Origin: Bradyrhizobium mercantei
GTDB lineage: Bacteria > Pseudomonadota > Alphaproteobacteria > Rhizobiales > Xanthobacteraceae
Length of the DNA stretch: 64,000 nt
Reading direction: 5' to 3'
NCBI RefSeq assembly: GCF_001982635.1
Contig: NZ_MKFI01000012.1
Span: 1 to 64,000 of the forward strand
The position numbers and the translations under genes are program-made. Positions 1 to 8,473 of the stretch are shown here, in pieces; positions within the stretch are counted from its first letter, which is position 1; each line of letters opens with the position of its first letter. The notes below the pieces were generated by a model. The model did no database searches. It saw nothing but the letters and a program-made list of their open reading frames with translations, and was not told where the DNA came from.

Positions 1-2425
1 CGAGCAGCGTGAAGGTGAAGTCGCCGCCGGCCGTCTTGACCAGCGTGAACACCTTGTCGCCGTTGTTCGGGCCGCCCGACACGATGCCGTCGACCTCGGT
101 GGCGCTGACATAGCTCCAGACGATCTTGTAGGCGGTGCCGCCGAACACCGCGGTCTGGGTCAGACCGGTGTCGCCGGTGATCGCGCTGTTGAAGCCGAGC
201 AGCAGCGTCGGCGCATCCGCGCCGCCATTGACCAGGCTTGCGATCTGCGCCGCGGTGAACGTCGCAATCGTCGGCTGCGCGCCGCCGTCGGGATTGCCCG
301 CCGACTGATGGCCGGCGATCGCCGCCAGGGTGTCCTCGAACACCGCCGCCGTCACCGTGTTGGTGTTCTGCGTCGGGGCGTCGTTCTGGATCGAGACCGT
401 CGCGCCATTGTCGATCACGATGACGTCGCCATCGGTGTCGGTCGCCGTGAACACATTGTTCAGGTTCAGCGTCGTGGTGTTGGCCTCGCCGGTGCCGTTG
501 TCGACATGCTCCAGCAGCGTAAACGTAAAGTCGCCGCCCGCCGTCTTGACCAGCGTGAACACCTTGTCGCCATTGTTCGGACCGCCCGACACAACGCCGT
601 CGACCTCGGTGGCGCTGACATAGCTCCACACGATCTTGTAGGCGGTGCCCCCGAACACCGCGGTCTGGGTCAGCCCGGTGTCGCCGGTGATCGCACTGTT
701 GAAGCCGAGCAGCAGCGTCGGCGCGTCGGCGCCGGCATTGACCAGGCTTGCGATCTGCGCCGCGGTGAACGTCGCAATCGTCGGCTGCGCGCCGCCATCC
801 GGGTTGCCCGCCGACTGGTGGCCGGCGATCGCCGCCAGGGTGTCCTCGAACACCGCCGCGGTCACCGTGTTGGTGTTCTGCGTCGGCGCATCGTTCTGGA
901 TCGTCACCGTGGCGCCATTGTCGATCACAATGACGTCGCCGTCGGTGTCGGTCGCCGTGAACACGTTGTTCAGGTTCAGCGTCGTGGTGTTGGCTTCGCC
1001 GGTGCCGTTGTCGACATGCTCGAGCAGCGTGAAGGTGAAGTCGCCGCCGGCGGTCTTGACCAGCGTGAACACCTTGTCGCCGGCGTTCGGGCTGCCGCTC
1101 GCCGGATCGACGATGCCGTCGACCTCGGTGGCGCTGACATAGCTCCACACGATCTTGTAGGCGGTACCGCCGAACACCGCGGTCTGGGTCAGCCCGGTGT
1201 CGCCGGTGATCGCCGAGTTGAAGCCGAGCAGCAGCGTCGGCGCATCGGCGCCGGCATTGACCAGGCTCGCGATCTGCGCCGCGGTGAACGTCGCAATGGT
1301 CGGCTGCGCGCCGCCGTCGGGATTGCCGGCCGACTGGTGGCCCGCGATCGCCGCCAGCGTGTCCTCGAACACCGCCGCGGTCACCGTGTTGGTGTTCTGG
1401 GTCGGGGCGTCGTTCTGGATCGTCACCGTCGCGCCATTGTCGATCACGATGACGTCGCCGTCGGTGTCGGTCGCCGTGAACACGTTGTTCAGGTTCAGCG
1501 TCGTGGTGTTGGCCTCGCCGGTGCCGTTGTCGACATGCTCCAGCAGCGTGAAGGTGAAGACGTCATCCGCGGTGCCGAAGGTGCCGTCGCCGCCGGCAGT
1601 CTGCACCAGCTTGAACGCCACCTGCCCGTTGTTCGGGCCGCCGCTCACCACACCGTCCATCTCATGGGCGCCGTTGGCAGCCCACACGATATTATACGCC
1701 GTGCCGCCGAACACCGACGTCTGGGTCAGACCGGTGTTGGTGCCAGCGACCGCGCCGTTGAAGCCGACCAGCACCGGCGCATCCGCACCCGCGTTGACCA
1801 GGCTCTGGATCTCCGCGCCGGTGAACGATGCCGTCGTCGTCAGCAGCGAGCCCTTGTCCGGATTGCCGCCGGGCAGCGTGTCTTCCGCCACCGCAATCGT
1901 CACGATGCCGGCGTTCTGCGTCGGTGCGTCGTTCTGGATCGAGACCGTCGCGCCATTGTCGATCACGACGCTGTCGCCGTCGGCGTCGGTCGCCGTGAAC
2001 ACGTTGTTCAGGTTCAGCGTCGTGGTGTTGGCTTCGCCGGTGCCGTTGTCGACATGCTCCAGCAGCGTGAAGGTGAAGTCGCCGCCCGCGGTCTTGACCA
2101 GCGTGAACACCTTGTCGCCATTGTTCGGGCCGCCCGAGACGATGCCGTCGATCTCAGTGGCGCTGACATAGCTCCACACGATCTTGTAGGCGGTGCCGCC
2201 GAACACCGTGCTCTGCGTCAGACCGGTGTCGACGCCGTTGATCGCAGCATTGAAGCTGATCGAAATCGGCGCGTCTGCGCCAGAATTGACCAGGCTGGCA
2301 ATGGTTGCACCGCTAAACGTCGCCGTCGTCGTCAGCGTCGAGCCGAGGTCCGGATTGCCGCCAGGCAACGTATCTTCCGCGACCGCAATCGCAGCCGTCG
2401 TCGCATTATTGACCGGACCATCGTC
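1..2425 (-). repeat. Tandem 510-519 bp coding repeats
   Basis: The same landmark (agcagcgt of the LLEHVDNGTGE segment) recurs at about positions 1, 511, 1021, 1540 and 2059, so the period is 510, 510, 519 and 519 bp. All spacings are multiples of three. The three leftmost copies differ only at scattered bases. The third carries a 9-bp insertion, and the fourth a short different insert near 1557-1590. The near-identity at DNA level suggests recent unequal exchange or active homogenisation. Confidence 0.9.
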
Positions 2426-3496
2426 GAGAATCGTCAGCTGCGAGCCGACATCGACGCTCGCGCTTGCCGTCTGGCCGGCATTGTCCGTCACCGTCGCGAT
2501 CAGCGTGATCAGGCCGGAGGCCAGCGAAATCCCTTCATTGAAGTTGCCAGGCGTTCCCTCGTGAACGGCACGCAGATCCGTCAGCGTCACATGGCCGGTG
2601 GCATCAACCGCGACCGTGAAGACAAGATCGCCACCGATGGCCGTGCGCCCTTCGACGACGCCGGCCGCGTTGACCGTCAGCAGGACGTGCTGACCGGTCG
2701 CCGAATCGATCAGGCCGGAATCCACGTTCGGCGAACTGATGGACAGCGCATAGGTCAGCGATTGCACGCCGCCGGGCGCGTCAACGTTGAACGACACCTG
2801 CACGGAGGCGACCGTGGTCCCTGCCGGGCCCAGCCCCGAACCGGCGACACCATGGTTGGTCGCAGCGGTCAGGAAGCTCTCGTCGACGATCAGCGACGGA
2901 ACGAGACCGCCGGAAATGGTCGGCGCCGGAGTCGTTTGCGTAAGCACGAAGCCGGTCGGCAACTGGATGTTGAAGCCCGGCAACTCTTCCGGCGGCGCCA
3001 GTTCATTGGTGCCGACGGGGCCGAGCGGATCGACCGCGAACGGACTGAAATTCGCACCGCTCGCCTGCGCGTTGCCGTTCGAGTTGCCGCCATTGTCGGC
3101 GGCCGGCAACACGGAGGAGTCCGTGCCGATCGGAAACAGACTGGCAAATTCCTGGACCGAGATGTCGCGACCAGGTGCCATCTCGACGATAATGTTGCCG
3201 CGCGCGGCACCATCCTGCGACTGGCCCTGCGAATCGGCACGCGAGTCGAAGAACGGCTCGACCGTCACGGTCGACTGGTTGTCGAACAGAATGATCAGCT
3301 TTTCGCCGATATGGACCAGCGTGATCTTTTCGTTGGCGATCGATGAAAAATCGACCTTCGCCTTCTGGTCGTACCCGAGATTGACGACTACCGCCTGATC
3401 GGTCAGCGGCTTCGTCAGTTTGTAAATTCGTACGGGAGCCGAATTGGTGGAATTGCCGGTGCCGGTAGCCTGAGCTACCTGAAACGATCCTTGCAT
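1..3496 (-). CDS. Giant repeat-containing surface/secreted protein (T1SS-143 / DUF5801-like), N-terminal part; runs off left edge
   Basis: The frame stays open on the minus strand from the ATG at 3496 to the window edge, giving about 1165 residues with the C-terminus missing. A GGAG lies about 8 nt before the ATG. The N-terminus (MQGSFQVAQATG) has no classical signal peptide, as expected for type I secretion, where the signal is C-terminal. Residues about 1-350 are unique. After that come five copies of a 170-173-residue unit, each with an AEDTLPGGNPD- or EDTLAAIAGHQ-like start, a GADAP motif, FGGTAYKIVWSYVSATE and FTATDxDGD. I recognise these as T1SS-143/DUF5801-type repeats of large RTX-like adhesins. 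Surface adhesion is inferred from the family. The C-terminal RTX/secretion region and the transporter genes would lie left of the window. The plus-strand ORFs across this region are antisense shadows. Confidence 0.88.
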   Translation of the reverse strand, partial: MQGSFQVAQATGTGNSTNSAPVRIYKLTKPLTDQAVVVNLGYDQKAKVDFSSIANEKITLVHIGEKLIILFDNQSTVTVEPFFDSRADSQGQSQDGAARGNIIVEMAPGRDISVQEFASLFPIGTDSSVLPAADNGGNSNGNAQASGANFSPFAVDPLGPVGTNELAPPEELPGFNIQLPTGFVLTQTTPAPTISGGLVPSLIVDESFLTAATNHGVAGSGLGPAGTTVASVQVSFNVDAPGGVQSLTYALSISSPNVDSGLIDSATGQHVLLTVNAAGVVEGRTAIGGDLVFTVAVDATGHVTLTDLRAVHEGTPGNFNEGISLASGLITLIATVTDNAGQTASASVDVGSQLTILDDGPVNNATTAAIAVAEDTLPGGNPDLGSTLTTTATFSGATIASLVNSGADAPISISFNAAINGVDTGLTQSTVFGGTAYKIVWSYVSATEIDGIVSGGPNNGDKVFTLVKTAGGDFTFTLLEHVDNGTGEANTTTLNLNNVFTATDADGDSVVIDNGATVSIQNDAPTQNAGIVTIAVAEDTLPGGNPDKGSLLTTTASFTGAEIQSLVNAGADAPVLVGFNGAVAGTNTGLTQTSVFGGTAYNIVWAANGAHEMDGVVSGGPNNGQVAFKLVQTAGGDGTFGTADDVFTFTLLEHVDNGTGEANTTTLNLNNVFTATDTDGDVIVIDNGATVTIQNDAPTQNTNTVTAAVFEDTLAAIAGHQSAGNPDGGAQPTIATFTAAQIASLVNAGADAPTLLLGFNSAITGDTGLTQTAVFGGTAYKIVWSYVSATEVDGIVDPASGSPNAGDKVFTLVKTAGGDFTFTLLEHVDNGTGEANTTTLNLNNVFTATDTDGDVIVIDNGATVTIQNDAPTQNTNTVTAAVFEDTLAAIAGHQSAGNPDGGAQPTIATFTAAQIASLVNAGADAPTLLLGFNSAITGDTGLTQTAVFGGTAYKIVWSYVSATEVDGVVSGGPNNGDKVFTLVKTAGGDFTFTLLEHVDNGTGEANTTTLNLNNVFTATDTDGDVIVIDNGATVSIQNDAPTQNTNTVTAAVFEDTLAAIAGHQSAGNPDGGAQPTIATFTAAQIASLVNGGADAPTLLLGFNSAITGDTGLTQTAVFGGTAYKIVWSYVSATEVDGIVSGGPNNGDKVFTLVKTAGGDFTFTLL

Positions 3497-3731
3497 TATC
3501 AGCTCCGCAAAATGCGTTTATAGGAAAAATTGTAGAAAAATTTAGTTTTAGGCTATTGTTAACCCTCCGCGCGGTCAAGAAATGTATTTGGTTAATCAAT
3601 GCTTTCCGTTGAAGTGTGGTAAAGATCGGACAGGTCGGGGCTGCAAGAACAACGGCTTAGGCGATTCGATTGCTCGGAAGGCAGTAGTTGCCCGGCCCGG
3701 TTCGTCCTGGCCGGCGATTTCGGAGCGGTCG

Positions 3732-4175
3732 ATGCGGGTGATTCTTCGTCTGGCTTGTGCCACCGTCTTGATTTGGGACTCTTTCAGCGCGGTGGCCGCG
3801 CAAGCCCCTCAGCAGCCGGTCCCGCTGGAGACCACGGTCGAGAGCCAGGTTCAGGCGCTGGCCAACCGGGACACCCAAATCGGCCTCTATCTCAACGTGC
3901 AGCCCGATTGCACGTCGGGGCCGCTGCCGACCATCCGGATGGTCACTCCACCGGCCGCCGGAAAGGTTGTGGTGAAGTCAGCGAAGGTCCAAACCACCAA
4001 TTACAAGGCCTGCCTGGCGCTCGAGGTGCCTGCCTATGTCGCCATCTACAAGTCGCCGCCCGATTTTCTCGGCGACGATGCCCTGACCATCGAGGTCAAG
4101 TACCGGGGTGGCCGCACCGAAATTCAGAAGATCACGGTCAAGGTCGTTGGGCCGGGCGGCCAGCAGAAGATCTGA
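3732..4175 (+). CDS. Small exported protein of unknown function
   Basis: 147 residues from the ATG at 3732, preceded by a GGAG about 8 nt upstream. An upstream in-frame ATG at 3582 would add a Cys/Arg-rich stretch with no family character, so the shorter form is preferred. Residues 1-22 (MRVILRLACATVLIWDSFSA) look like a signal peptide. The mature part contains two Cys (DCTSGP and KACLAL) that could form a disulfide, followed by a beta-rich segment (TIEVKYRGGRTEIQKITVKVV). I do not recognise a named family. It is divergent from the giant repeat protein, with a relatively AT-rich 235-bp gap between them that probably holds both promoters. Confidence 0.75.
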   Translation: MRVILRLACATVLIWDSFSAVAAQAPQQPVPLETTVESQVQALANRDTQIGLYLNVQPDCTSGPLPTIRMVTPPAAGKVVVKSAKVQTTNYKACLALEVPAYVAIYKSPPDFLGDDALTIEVKYRGGRTEIQKITVKVVGPGGQQKI

Positions 4176-4219
4176 TGGTACCCCCGGCGATCTTGCAGAC
4201 CCCGCCCCTGCTGACAGGC

Positions 4220-4777
4220 CTAGAGCGGCTCGCCGTCAGCAGTCTCCTGCTCCACGTCGTGGGAGACCTCGCTCGGGGTCGCCGCCGGCTGGCCAAGCGA
4301 AGCCCGATCCTCGTGGCAATCGCTGATCCGGCGCGCGACCACCCGGTCCATCCTCGGCGCCTGGCCATGGACTTCGTTGACCTCGGTATAGGCCTCGTCG
4401 CTCAGAACCGTGATCACGGTGCTGACCGGACCCATGTAGTCGCACCGGTTGGAGAAGACGTAACGGTTGCTGATCTTCTCCGGCCTCGAAGAACGGCAAT
4501 TTCCGATCGACGGAGATGAGAACGTTGCCTTCATCGCTTGGGTCGGATCGACACAGCGCGTCATTTCGCGCTCGAGCAGCTTCTGCCGCACGTTCGACGG
4601 CGACACGAGCTCCAGCGTCCGCACGAAACGCCACAACCCTTTCCGGAAGGTCGGACCGCTGAAGCTTTCCTCGGCCGCCATGCTGGACGAGGCAAGCAGA
4701 GACACGGCCACGGCGATCACGACGCCAAGCGTGCATGCGAAGACCTTCGACTGCCCGAAGCCCTCACGCGAAGTCAT
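4220..4777 (-). CDS. DUF3617-like exported protein (paralogue 1)
   Basis: 185 residues from the ATG at 4777, with AGGG 9 nt upstream. An in-frame ATG at 4810 would add 11 residues and lacks such a site. The hydrophobic segment VFACTLGVVIAVAVSLLASS is a signal peptide. The mature protein has the DUF3617-type features GLWRFVRTLE, TRCVDP, a C-x(n)-C pair and STVITV, seen in small periplasmic proteins of unknown function. It is about 50-60% similar by eye to the next gene at 5067-5615 on the same strand, so the pair is a tandem duplication. Function unknown. Confidence 0.8.
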   Translation of the reverse strand: MTSREGFGQSKVFACTLGVVIAVAVSLLASSSMAAEESFSGPTFRKGLWRFVRTLELVSPSNVRQKLLEREMTRCVDPTQAMKATFSSPSIGNCRSSRPEKISNRYVFSNRCDYMGPVSTVITVLSDEAYTEVNEVHGQAPRMDRVVARRISDCHEDRASLGQPAATPSEVSHDVEQETADGEPL

Positions 4778-5066
4778 TTGCTGAATCCCTATCGGCTGCA
4801 CGATGCGCATCGCGTGACTTCACTTGAAGCACGCCCAACCTCACGTCATTCCAGAACACTTCGCGTTAAGGTGGAGTAAATACTCGCCCTTTTGGCTGAG
4901 GTTCTCCGCACTCAAATGCTCGCTTGGAGACGAGGCGACATCAAGGCCGGGCGGCAGAAACCACTCTCCGGACAACTACTGTCCAGTCCAGGCCCACCGC
5001 AGCAAAGCAGGCTGACGCCTCGCCCCCGACGAGCAGATGCTGGCAAGCTTACCTGGCCGATTGCGG

Positions 5067-5615
5067 TTAGTGCCGCACCCGCGCGGCAGCGGTCTTTTCC
5101 GGACCGGCCCCACCGCCGTCATCGCAGTCGCCGATCCTCGTCGCGACCACCGTGTCGGTCCTCGGATGCTCTCCCGTGCTGACCTCGTTCAACTCGGTGT
5201 AGGCCTCGTCGCTGCGCACGGTAATGACGGTGCTGACCGTGCCCATGTAATCGCACCGGTGCCCGAAGGTGTATTGATTGCCGACCTTCTCAGGCTTGTC
5301 CGAGACGCAGCTTCCGACCGGTCCCGACGAGAAGGTCGCCTTCATCGCGTGGGTTGGGTCGACACAGCGCGTGGTCTCCGCGTTGACCACCCGGTACTTG
5401 AAGTTCTTGTTCGCGGACCTGACGACATCGAGCGTCCGCACGAAGCGCCACAAGCCCTTGCGGAAGCTCGGGCCGGAGAACGATTGATCATCCGGAGCGG
5501 GCCGGGCCGCGGCATCGCGGCCATTCGACGGCGTCTGCGCATGCGCCGTCAGCGACGGCACCGAGACGATCATCAGGGACAGAAGCGAACTTGCAATGGC
5601 ACCACGGAAGTTCAT
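5067..5615 (-). CDS. DUF3617-like exported protein (paralogue 2)
   Basis: 182 residues from the ATG at 5615, with a GGGGGTGGGA purine run just upstream. A GTG two codons earlier (5621) is an alternative start. The signal peptide is AIASSLLSLMIVSVPSLTAHAQ. It shares with its neighbour at 4220-4777 the block SFSGPSFRKGLWRFVRTLD, ETTRCVDPTHAMKATFSS, HRCDYMGTVSTVITV and SDEAYTEL, with the Cys positions conserved. The two genes are separated by about 290 bp, so they need not be co-transcribed. Function unknown; periplasmic location inferred. Confidence 0.82.
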   Translation of the reverse strand: MNFRGAIASSLLSLMIVSVPSLTAHAQTPSNGRDAAARPAPDDQSFSGPSFRKGLWRFVRTLDVVRSANKNFKYRVVNAETTRCVDPTHAMKATFSSGPVGSCVSDKPEKVGNQYTFGHRCDYMGTVSTVITVRSDEAYTELNEVSTGEHPRTDTVVATRIGDCDDGGGAGPEKTAAARVRH

Positions 5616-5923
5616 TCCCACCCCCGACGTTCGCCCAAAACCCGTTCGCGATGCGATCCGGTCAGGCGCTTGAAGCAGTCCCTGCGAAACGACTCAAAAT
5701 ACCCCTCACCACTTGCAGGCCAATTGTGGCCAGTAAAGGCAGGTTGCGGCAGCGGGACCGCCTCCGGCTCAATTCCGTTCCACTGCAGCAAACTTGCAAC
5801 AGTTGGCGCTCCAACCCGGTGCCCAGCGTTGCCGCAGGTTTGACCTTGGAGGCTTTTTTTGCTCATTTAGCGCGAGTTATTTTTCCTCAATTACTTAGCC
5901 TATCGCTGGACGAGGGGGCACTG
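5616..5923. other. Intergenic region between divergent small-protein genes
   Basis: About 300 bp with no convincing gene. The right part (5855-5900) is AT-rich (gaggctttttttgctcatttag, then ttatttttcctcaattac) and probably holds the promoter of the gene at 5924. No named operator recognised. Confidence 0.5.
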
Positions 5924-6298
5924 ATGCGCATTCGGTTTTGCTACGTGGTCGCGGGCGTTTTGGCCTTAGGTGCAACGCCGTCGGGCAATTCACGGCCGGC
6001 GGCGGCCGCGGATCTCGGCCTGGTCACAAAGGCACCGGTCGGCACCTGCAGCGAGATCGTCTTCACCTGCGAGAACGGCCATCAGTATCCGCTGTGCCCG
6101 CGCGCGGTGTCGGTCGAGGGCGAAGTGGTCACGGCCTCGCTGCTCACCGGCCGCGGCGGCATCCATGTTCGGCACGTCCCGATGGGCGTTGGCTATCGCT
6201 ACGCCGGTCGCGGCGTCTGGCTGGATGGCTTCCGGGAAAACGCGCTGCTCAACTTCGGCAAGCACCACCAGGTGGCCTGCACCATCGCGCACTCGTAA
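5924..6298 (+). CDS. Small exported protein of unknown function
   Basis: 124 residues from the ATG at 5924, with CGAGGGGG 6 nt upstream. A much longer upstream extension of the same frame has no family character and overlaps the promoter region. The signal peptide is FCYVVAGVLALGATPSG with a likely cleavage near AAAADL. The mature part has three Cys in a C-x6-C-x8-C arrangement (TCSEIVFTCENGHQYPLCP) and another near the end (VACTIAHS), suggesting disulfides in the periplasm. I do not recognise the family. Confidence 0.72.
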   Translation: MRIRFCYVVAGVLALGATPSGNSRPAAAADLGLVTKAPVGTCSEIVFTCENGHQYPLCPRAVSVEGEVVTASLLTGRGGIHVRHVPMGVGYRYAGRGVWLDGFRENALLNFGKHHQVACTIAHS

Positions 6299-6364
6299 GG
6301 TGCATGCGCTCTGCGTCGCTTCGATTGGCGCGACGCAGAGCTCTTCAAGCCGCGAAGTTGCTCC

Positions 6365-6628
6365 TCACCCCTTGGTGCGGAGCACGGCGCGCGACGATCG
6401 CGAGAACATATAGGCCTTCGGATAGACGTAGACCGGGCAGCGGTCCTGCCACTGGTAGAGCTGCCAATTCCATTTCCAGCAGCCCGATTCGATCTGAGGC
6501 TCCTGCACGTAGTCCAGCCGGTACGGCGGATCGCCAAACGGATAACTCTCGCCAGATCGCGCCGCCGTCGACGACAGCATGACGATTGAAGCGGCCGCCG
6601 CAATAATCACAGAAAATGACTTGTTCAT
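6365..6628 (-). CDS. Small exported protein of unknown function, Trp/Tyr-rich
   Basis: 87 residues from the ATG at 6628, with GAGGGG just upstream. An in-frame ATG at 6670 gives an Arg-rich extension and is less likely. The signal peptide is SFSVIIAAAASIVMLSSTAARS. The mature part is rich in aromatics (GCWKWNWQLYQWQDRCPVYV) with two Cys that may pair. Convergent with the gene at 5924-6298. No family recognised. Confidence 0.68.
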   Translation of the reverse strand: MNKSFSVIIAAAASIVMLSSTAARSGESYPFGDPPYRLDYVQEPQIESGCWKWNWQLYQWQDRCPVYVYPKAYMFSRSSRAVLRTKG

Positions 6629-6726
6629 AACGCCCCTCGATCGAATGACGTGACGGCGTGAGAGTGCCAAATCCGCCGGTCCCGATCAAGGTGCCGGCCG
6701 CCACACCCCGACGCCAATCGACTATT

Positions 6727-6824
6727 CTAGAGCGTTTTCGAACGAAGTGGATCCCGGTTCGCGTGAAGAAAACGCGTCACAACAAGAATCTACGGCCGCG
6801 TTCCGATTCAATCGGAACGCGGCC
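6727..6824 (-). repeat. Dispersed palindromic intergenic element, probable terminator of the SDR operon
   Basis: The element starts ctagagcgttttcgaacg and ends in a perfect 15-bp inverted repeat (6794-6808 with 6810-6824, one central base). The hairpin abuts the stop codon of the SDR gene at 6825, so on the minus strand it lies immediately 3' of the operon and could terminate transcription, although no clean U-tract follows. From memory, elements of this form recur between genes in Bradyrhizobium relatives; that part is recalled knowledge, not measured here. Confidence 0.65.
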
Positions 6825-7595
6825 CTAGACCGCGCGATTCTGCGTCGGCGAGCGGCCGCCGCCATCGGCGACCAGCACCGCGCCCGTGACGAACGACGCC
6901 TCGTCGGAGGCCAGGAACAGGCAGCATGCCGCGATCTCGGCAGGCTCCGCCATCCGCCCCAGCGCGATCCGCCGTTCGACGCCGCGAAACTCGGCATCGA
7001 CGGTGGTGCCGTTCTGGTCCGCGAGCAATTGCATTTCATAGGCGCTCATCGGCGTCCGCACCCAGCCGGGCGCGACCGCGTTGGCGCGGATACCGTCCGC
7101 GCCGTGCGCGTAGGCCAGCGAGCGCGTATAGGCGACGACGGCCGCCTTGCTGGCGGCGTAGCTTGCGCTGTCAGGGCTGGCATTGAACGCGGCAACCGAG
7201 GCGACGTTGACGATTGCACCGCCGCGCTGCCGGAGCAGCGGCAGCGATGCGCGACACACCCGCATCGTCCCCGTCAGGTTGACATCAAGTGTCCTGGTCC
7301 AGACCTCGTCGGAGACGCTTGCGGGCTGATCCGGCACGATCAGGCCGGCGGCATTGACGACGATGTCGAGCCACGGACCGCAGGCGGTGACGGCCCCGGC
7401 CACGTCATCCGGCCGGGTGACATCACCGTGGATCGCCTGCCCTCCGCACTCTGCCGCGGCGGCCTGAAGCTCGGCGTCGCCGAGCCCGAACAGCACGACG
7501 CGCGCGCCGCTCAGCGCCAGCAGCACGGCGGTTGCCCGGCCGATCCCGGTGGCCGCGCCGGTCACCAGCGCCGTCTTTCCCTCCAGCCGCGGCAT
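6825..7595 (-). CDS. SDR-family NAD(P)-dependent oxidoreductase
   Basis: 256 residues from the ATG at 7595. The frame continues upstream through the palindromic element at 7600-7671, which is not coding. Classical short-chain dehydrogenase: TGAATGIG Rossmann motif at residues 13-20, NAAG motif, catalytic Ser in NVASVAAF, YAASK active-site Tyr/Lys, and PGWV after it. The substrate is unknown; these enzymes interconvert alcohols and carbonyls. It is the last gene of the minus-strand series aldehyde dehydrogenase - aminotransferase - SDR - SDR. No strong Shine-Dalgarno is visible, and the palindromic element sits only 4 bp from the start. Confidence 0.9.
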   Translation of the reverse strand: MPRLEGKTALVTGAATGIGRATAVLLALSGARVVLFGLGDAELQAAAAECGGQAIHGDVTRPDDVAGAVTACGPWLDIVVNAAGLIVPDQPASVSDEVWTRTLDVNLTGTMRVCRASLPLLRQRGGAIVNVASVAAFNASPDSASYAASKAAVVAYTRSLAYAHGADGIRANAVAPGWVRTPMSAYEMQLLADQNGTTVDAEFRGVERRIALGRMAEPAEIAACCLFLASDEASFVTGAVLVADGGGRSPTQNRAV

Positions 7596-7599
7596 CACA

Positions 7600-7671
7600 G
7601 CATGATCCCGAAAAGTGGAAACCGGTTTTCCCTCGTGACAAACGCGATACGCGTTTGCGCGGAGATCATGC
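7600..7671. repeat. Dispersed palindromic intergenic element inside an operon
   Basis: About 72 bp bounded by GCATGATC and GATCATGC. Inside are a ggaaaccggttttcc palindrome (7617-7631) and an AAACGCG-ATA-CGCGTTT hairpin (7640-7656). It fills the whole gap between two same-strand SDR genes. From memory, this form is a common intergenic repeat in Bradyrhizobium/Rhodopseudomonas-type genomes. It may affect mRNA processing between the two genes. Confidence 0.7.
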
Positions 7672-7675
7672 TCAT

Positions 7676-8473
7676 CTAGATTCCCCACTGCCGTTCGACG
7701 GCAAATCCGGTCTCCGGCAGCGTCGAGCCGCCGTCGACGACGATGGTCTGCCCGGTGACGTATCTGGCCTCGGCGGAGGCGAGATAGAGCATCGCGCAGG
7801 CGATGTCGTCGGCACTGCCCATGTGTCCCATCGGAATGAAGCGTTCGAGCTTTGCCTTGTTCTCCGGCGCGCTCATGGTGCCGCGGCCCGGCTTCTCGAT
7901 GAAGCCGGCCTCGACGCCATTGAGCGTGATGCCGGCGCGCGCCAGCTCGAAGGCGGCACCGCGGATGAACGCGTTCACGCCAGCCTTCGCCGCCGAGTAA
8001 TGCGCGCCACCGCCCATCGCAACGCGCGCGGAGACCGAGGATGTCACGAGGATGCGCCCGAAGCCGATCGCGCGCATATGCGGAATCGCTGCCTGCGCAA
8101 GCCAGATGCTGGCGTTCAGGTTGAGCGCCAGCGTATCGTCGAGCTTGGCTTCATCGAGCTCCTCCAGCGAGGCCCACGAACAGCCTCCGGCATTGTGCAC
8201 GACGATGTCGAGCCGGCCGCATTGAGCGGCGACACCGTCGACCATTGCACGCAAGCTGGCGCGATCGAGCCGGTCGAACGGGACGCAATGTGCCCTCCGT
8301 CCATCCGCCGCCAGCTCACGCGCCAACGCCTCGGCCACTCCAGGTGTCCGGTTGGCAATGACAACGGTCGCGCCCGCCTGCACCAAGCGGGTCACAATGG
8401 CGGCGCCGATCCCCCGTCCGCCGCCCGTGACGATAGCAACCCGGCCGTCAAGCTTGAACGGAAGCGCCTGCAT
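7676..8473 (-). CDS. SDR-family oxidoreductase
   Basis: 265 residues starting MQALPFKLDGRVAIVTGGG. The ATG shares its A with the TGA of the upstream aminotransferase (TGATG), showing translational coupling and fixing the start at 8473. Motifs: TGGGRGIG cofactor loop, HNAGG, catalytic Ser in VTSSVSA, YSAAK, and a C-terminal VTGQTIVVDGG. It probably oxidises or reduces a hydroxy/keto intermediate of the same pathway as the aldehyde dehydrogenase and aminotransferase. Substrate unknown. It differs from the 6825-7595 SDR throughout, so it is not a recent duplicate. Confidence 0.9.
   Translation of the reverse strand: MQALPFKLDGRVAIVTGGGRGIGAAIVTRLVQAGATVVIANRTPGVAEALARELAADGRRAHCVPFDRLDRASLRAMVDGVAAQCGRLDIVVHNAGGCSWASLEELDEAKLDDTLALNLNASIWLAQAAIPHMRAIGFGRILVTSSVSARVAMGGGAHYSAAKAGVNAFIRGAAFELARAGITLNGVEAGFIEKPGRGTMSAPENKAKLERFIPMGHMGSADDIACAMLYLASAEARYVTGQTIVVDGGSTLPETGFAVERQWGI

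Noticed and set aside
1..2425. CRISPR-like repeat array
   Set aside because: Repeats are about 510 bp, in frame and protein-coding, with no short repeat-spacer pattern.
308..3346. Long plus-strand open frame (about 1000 codons) opposite the giant repeat protein
   Set aside because: Antisense shadow of a GC-rich repeat gene: Arg/Gly/Val-rich, no family motifs. The minus-strand frame has a good start site and recognisable repeats.
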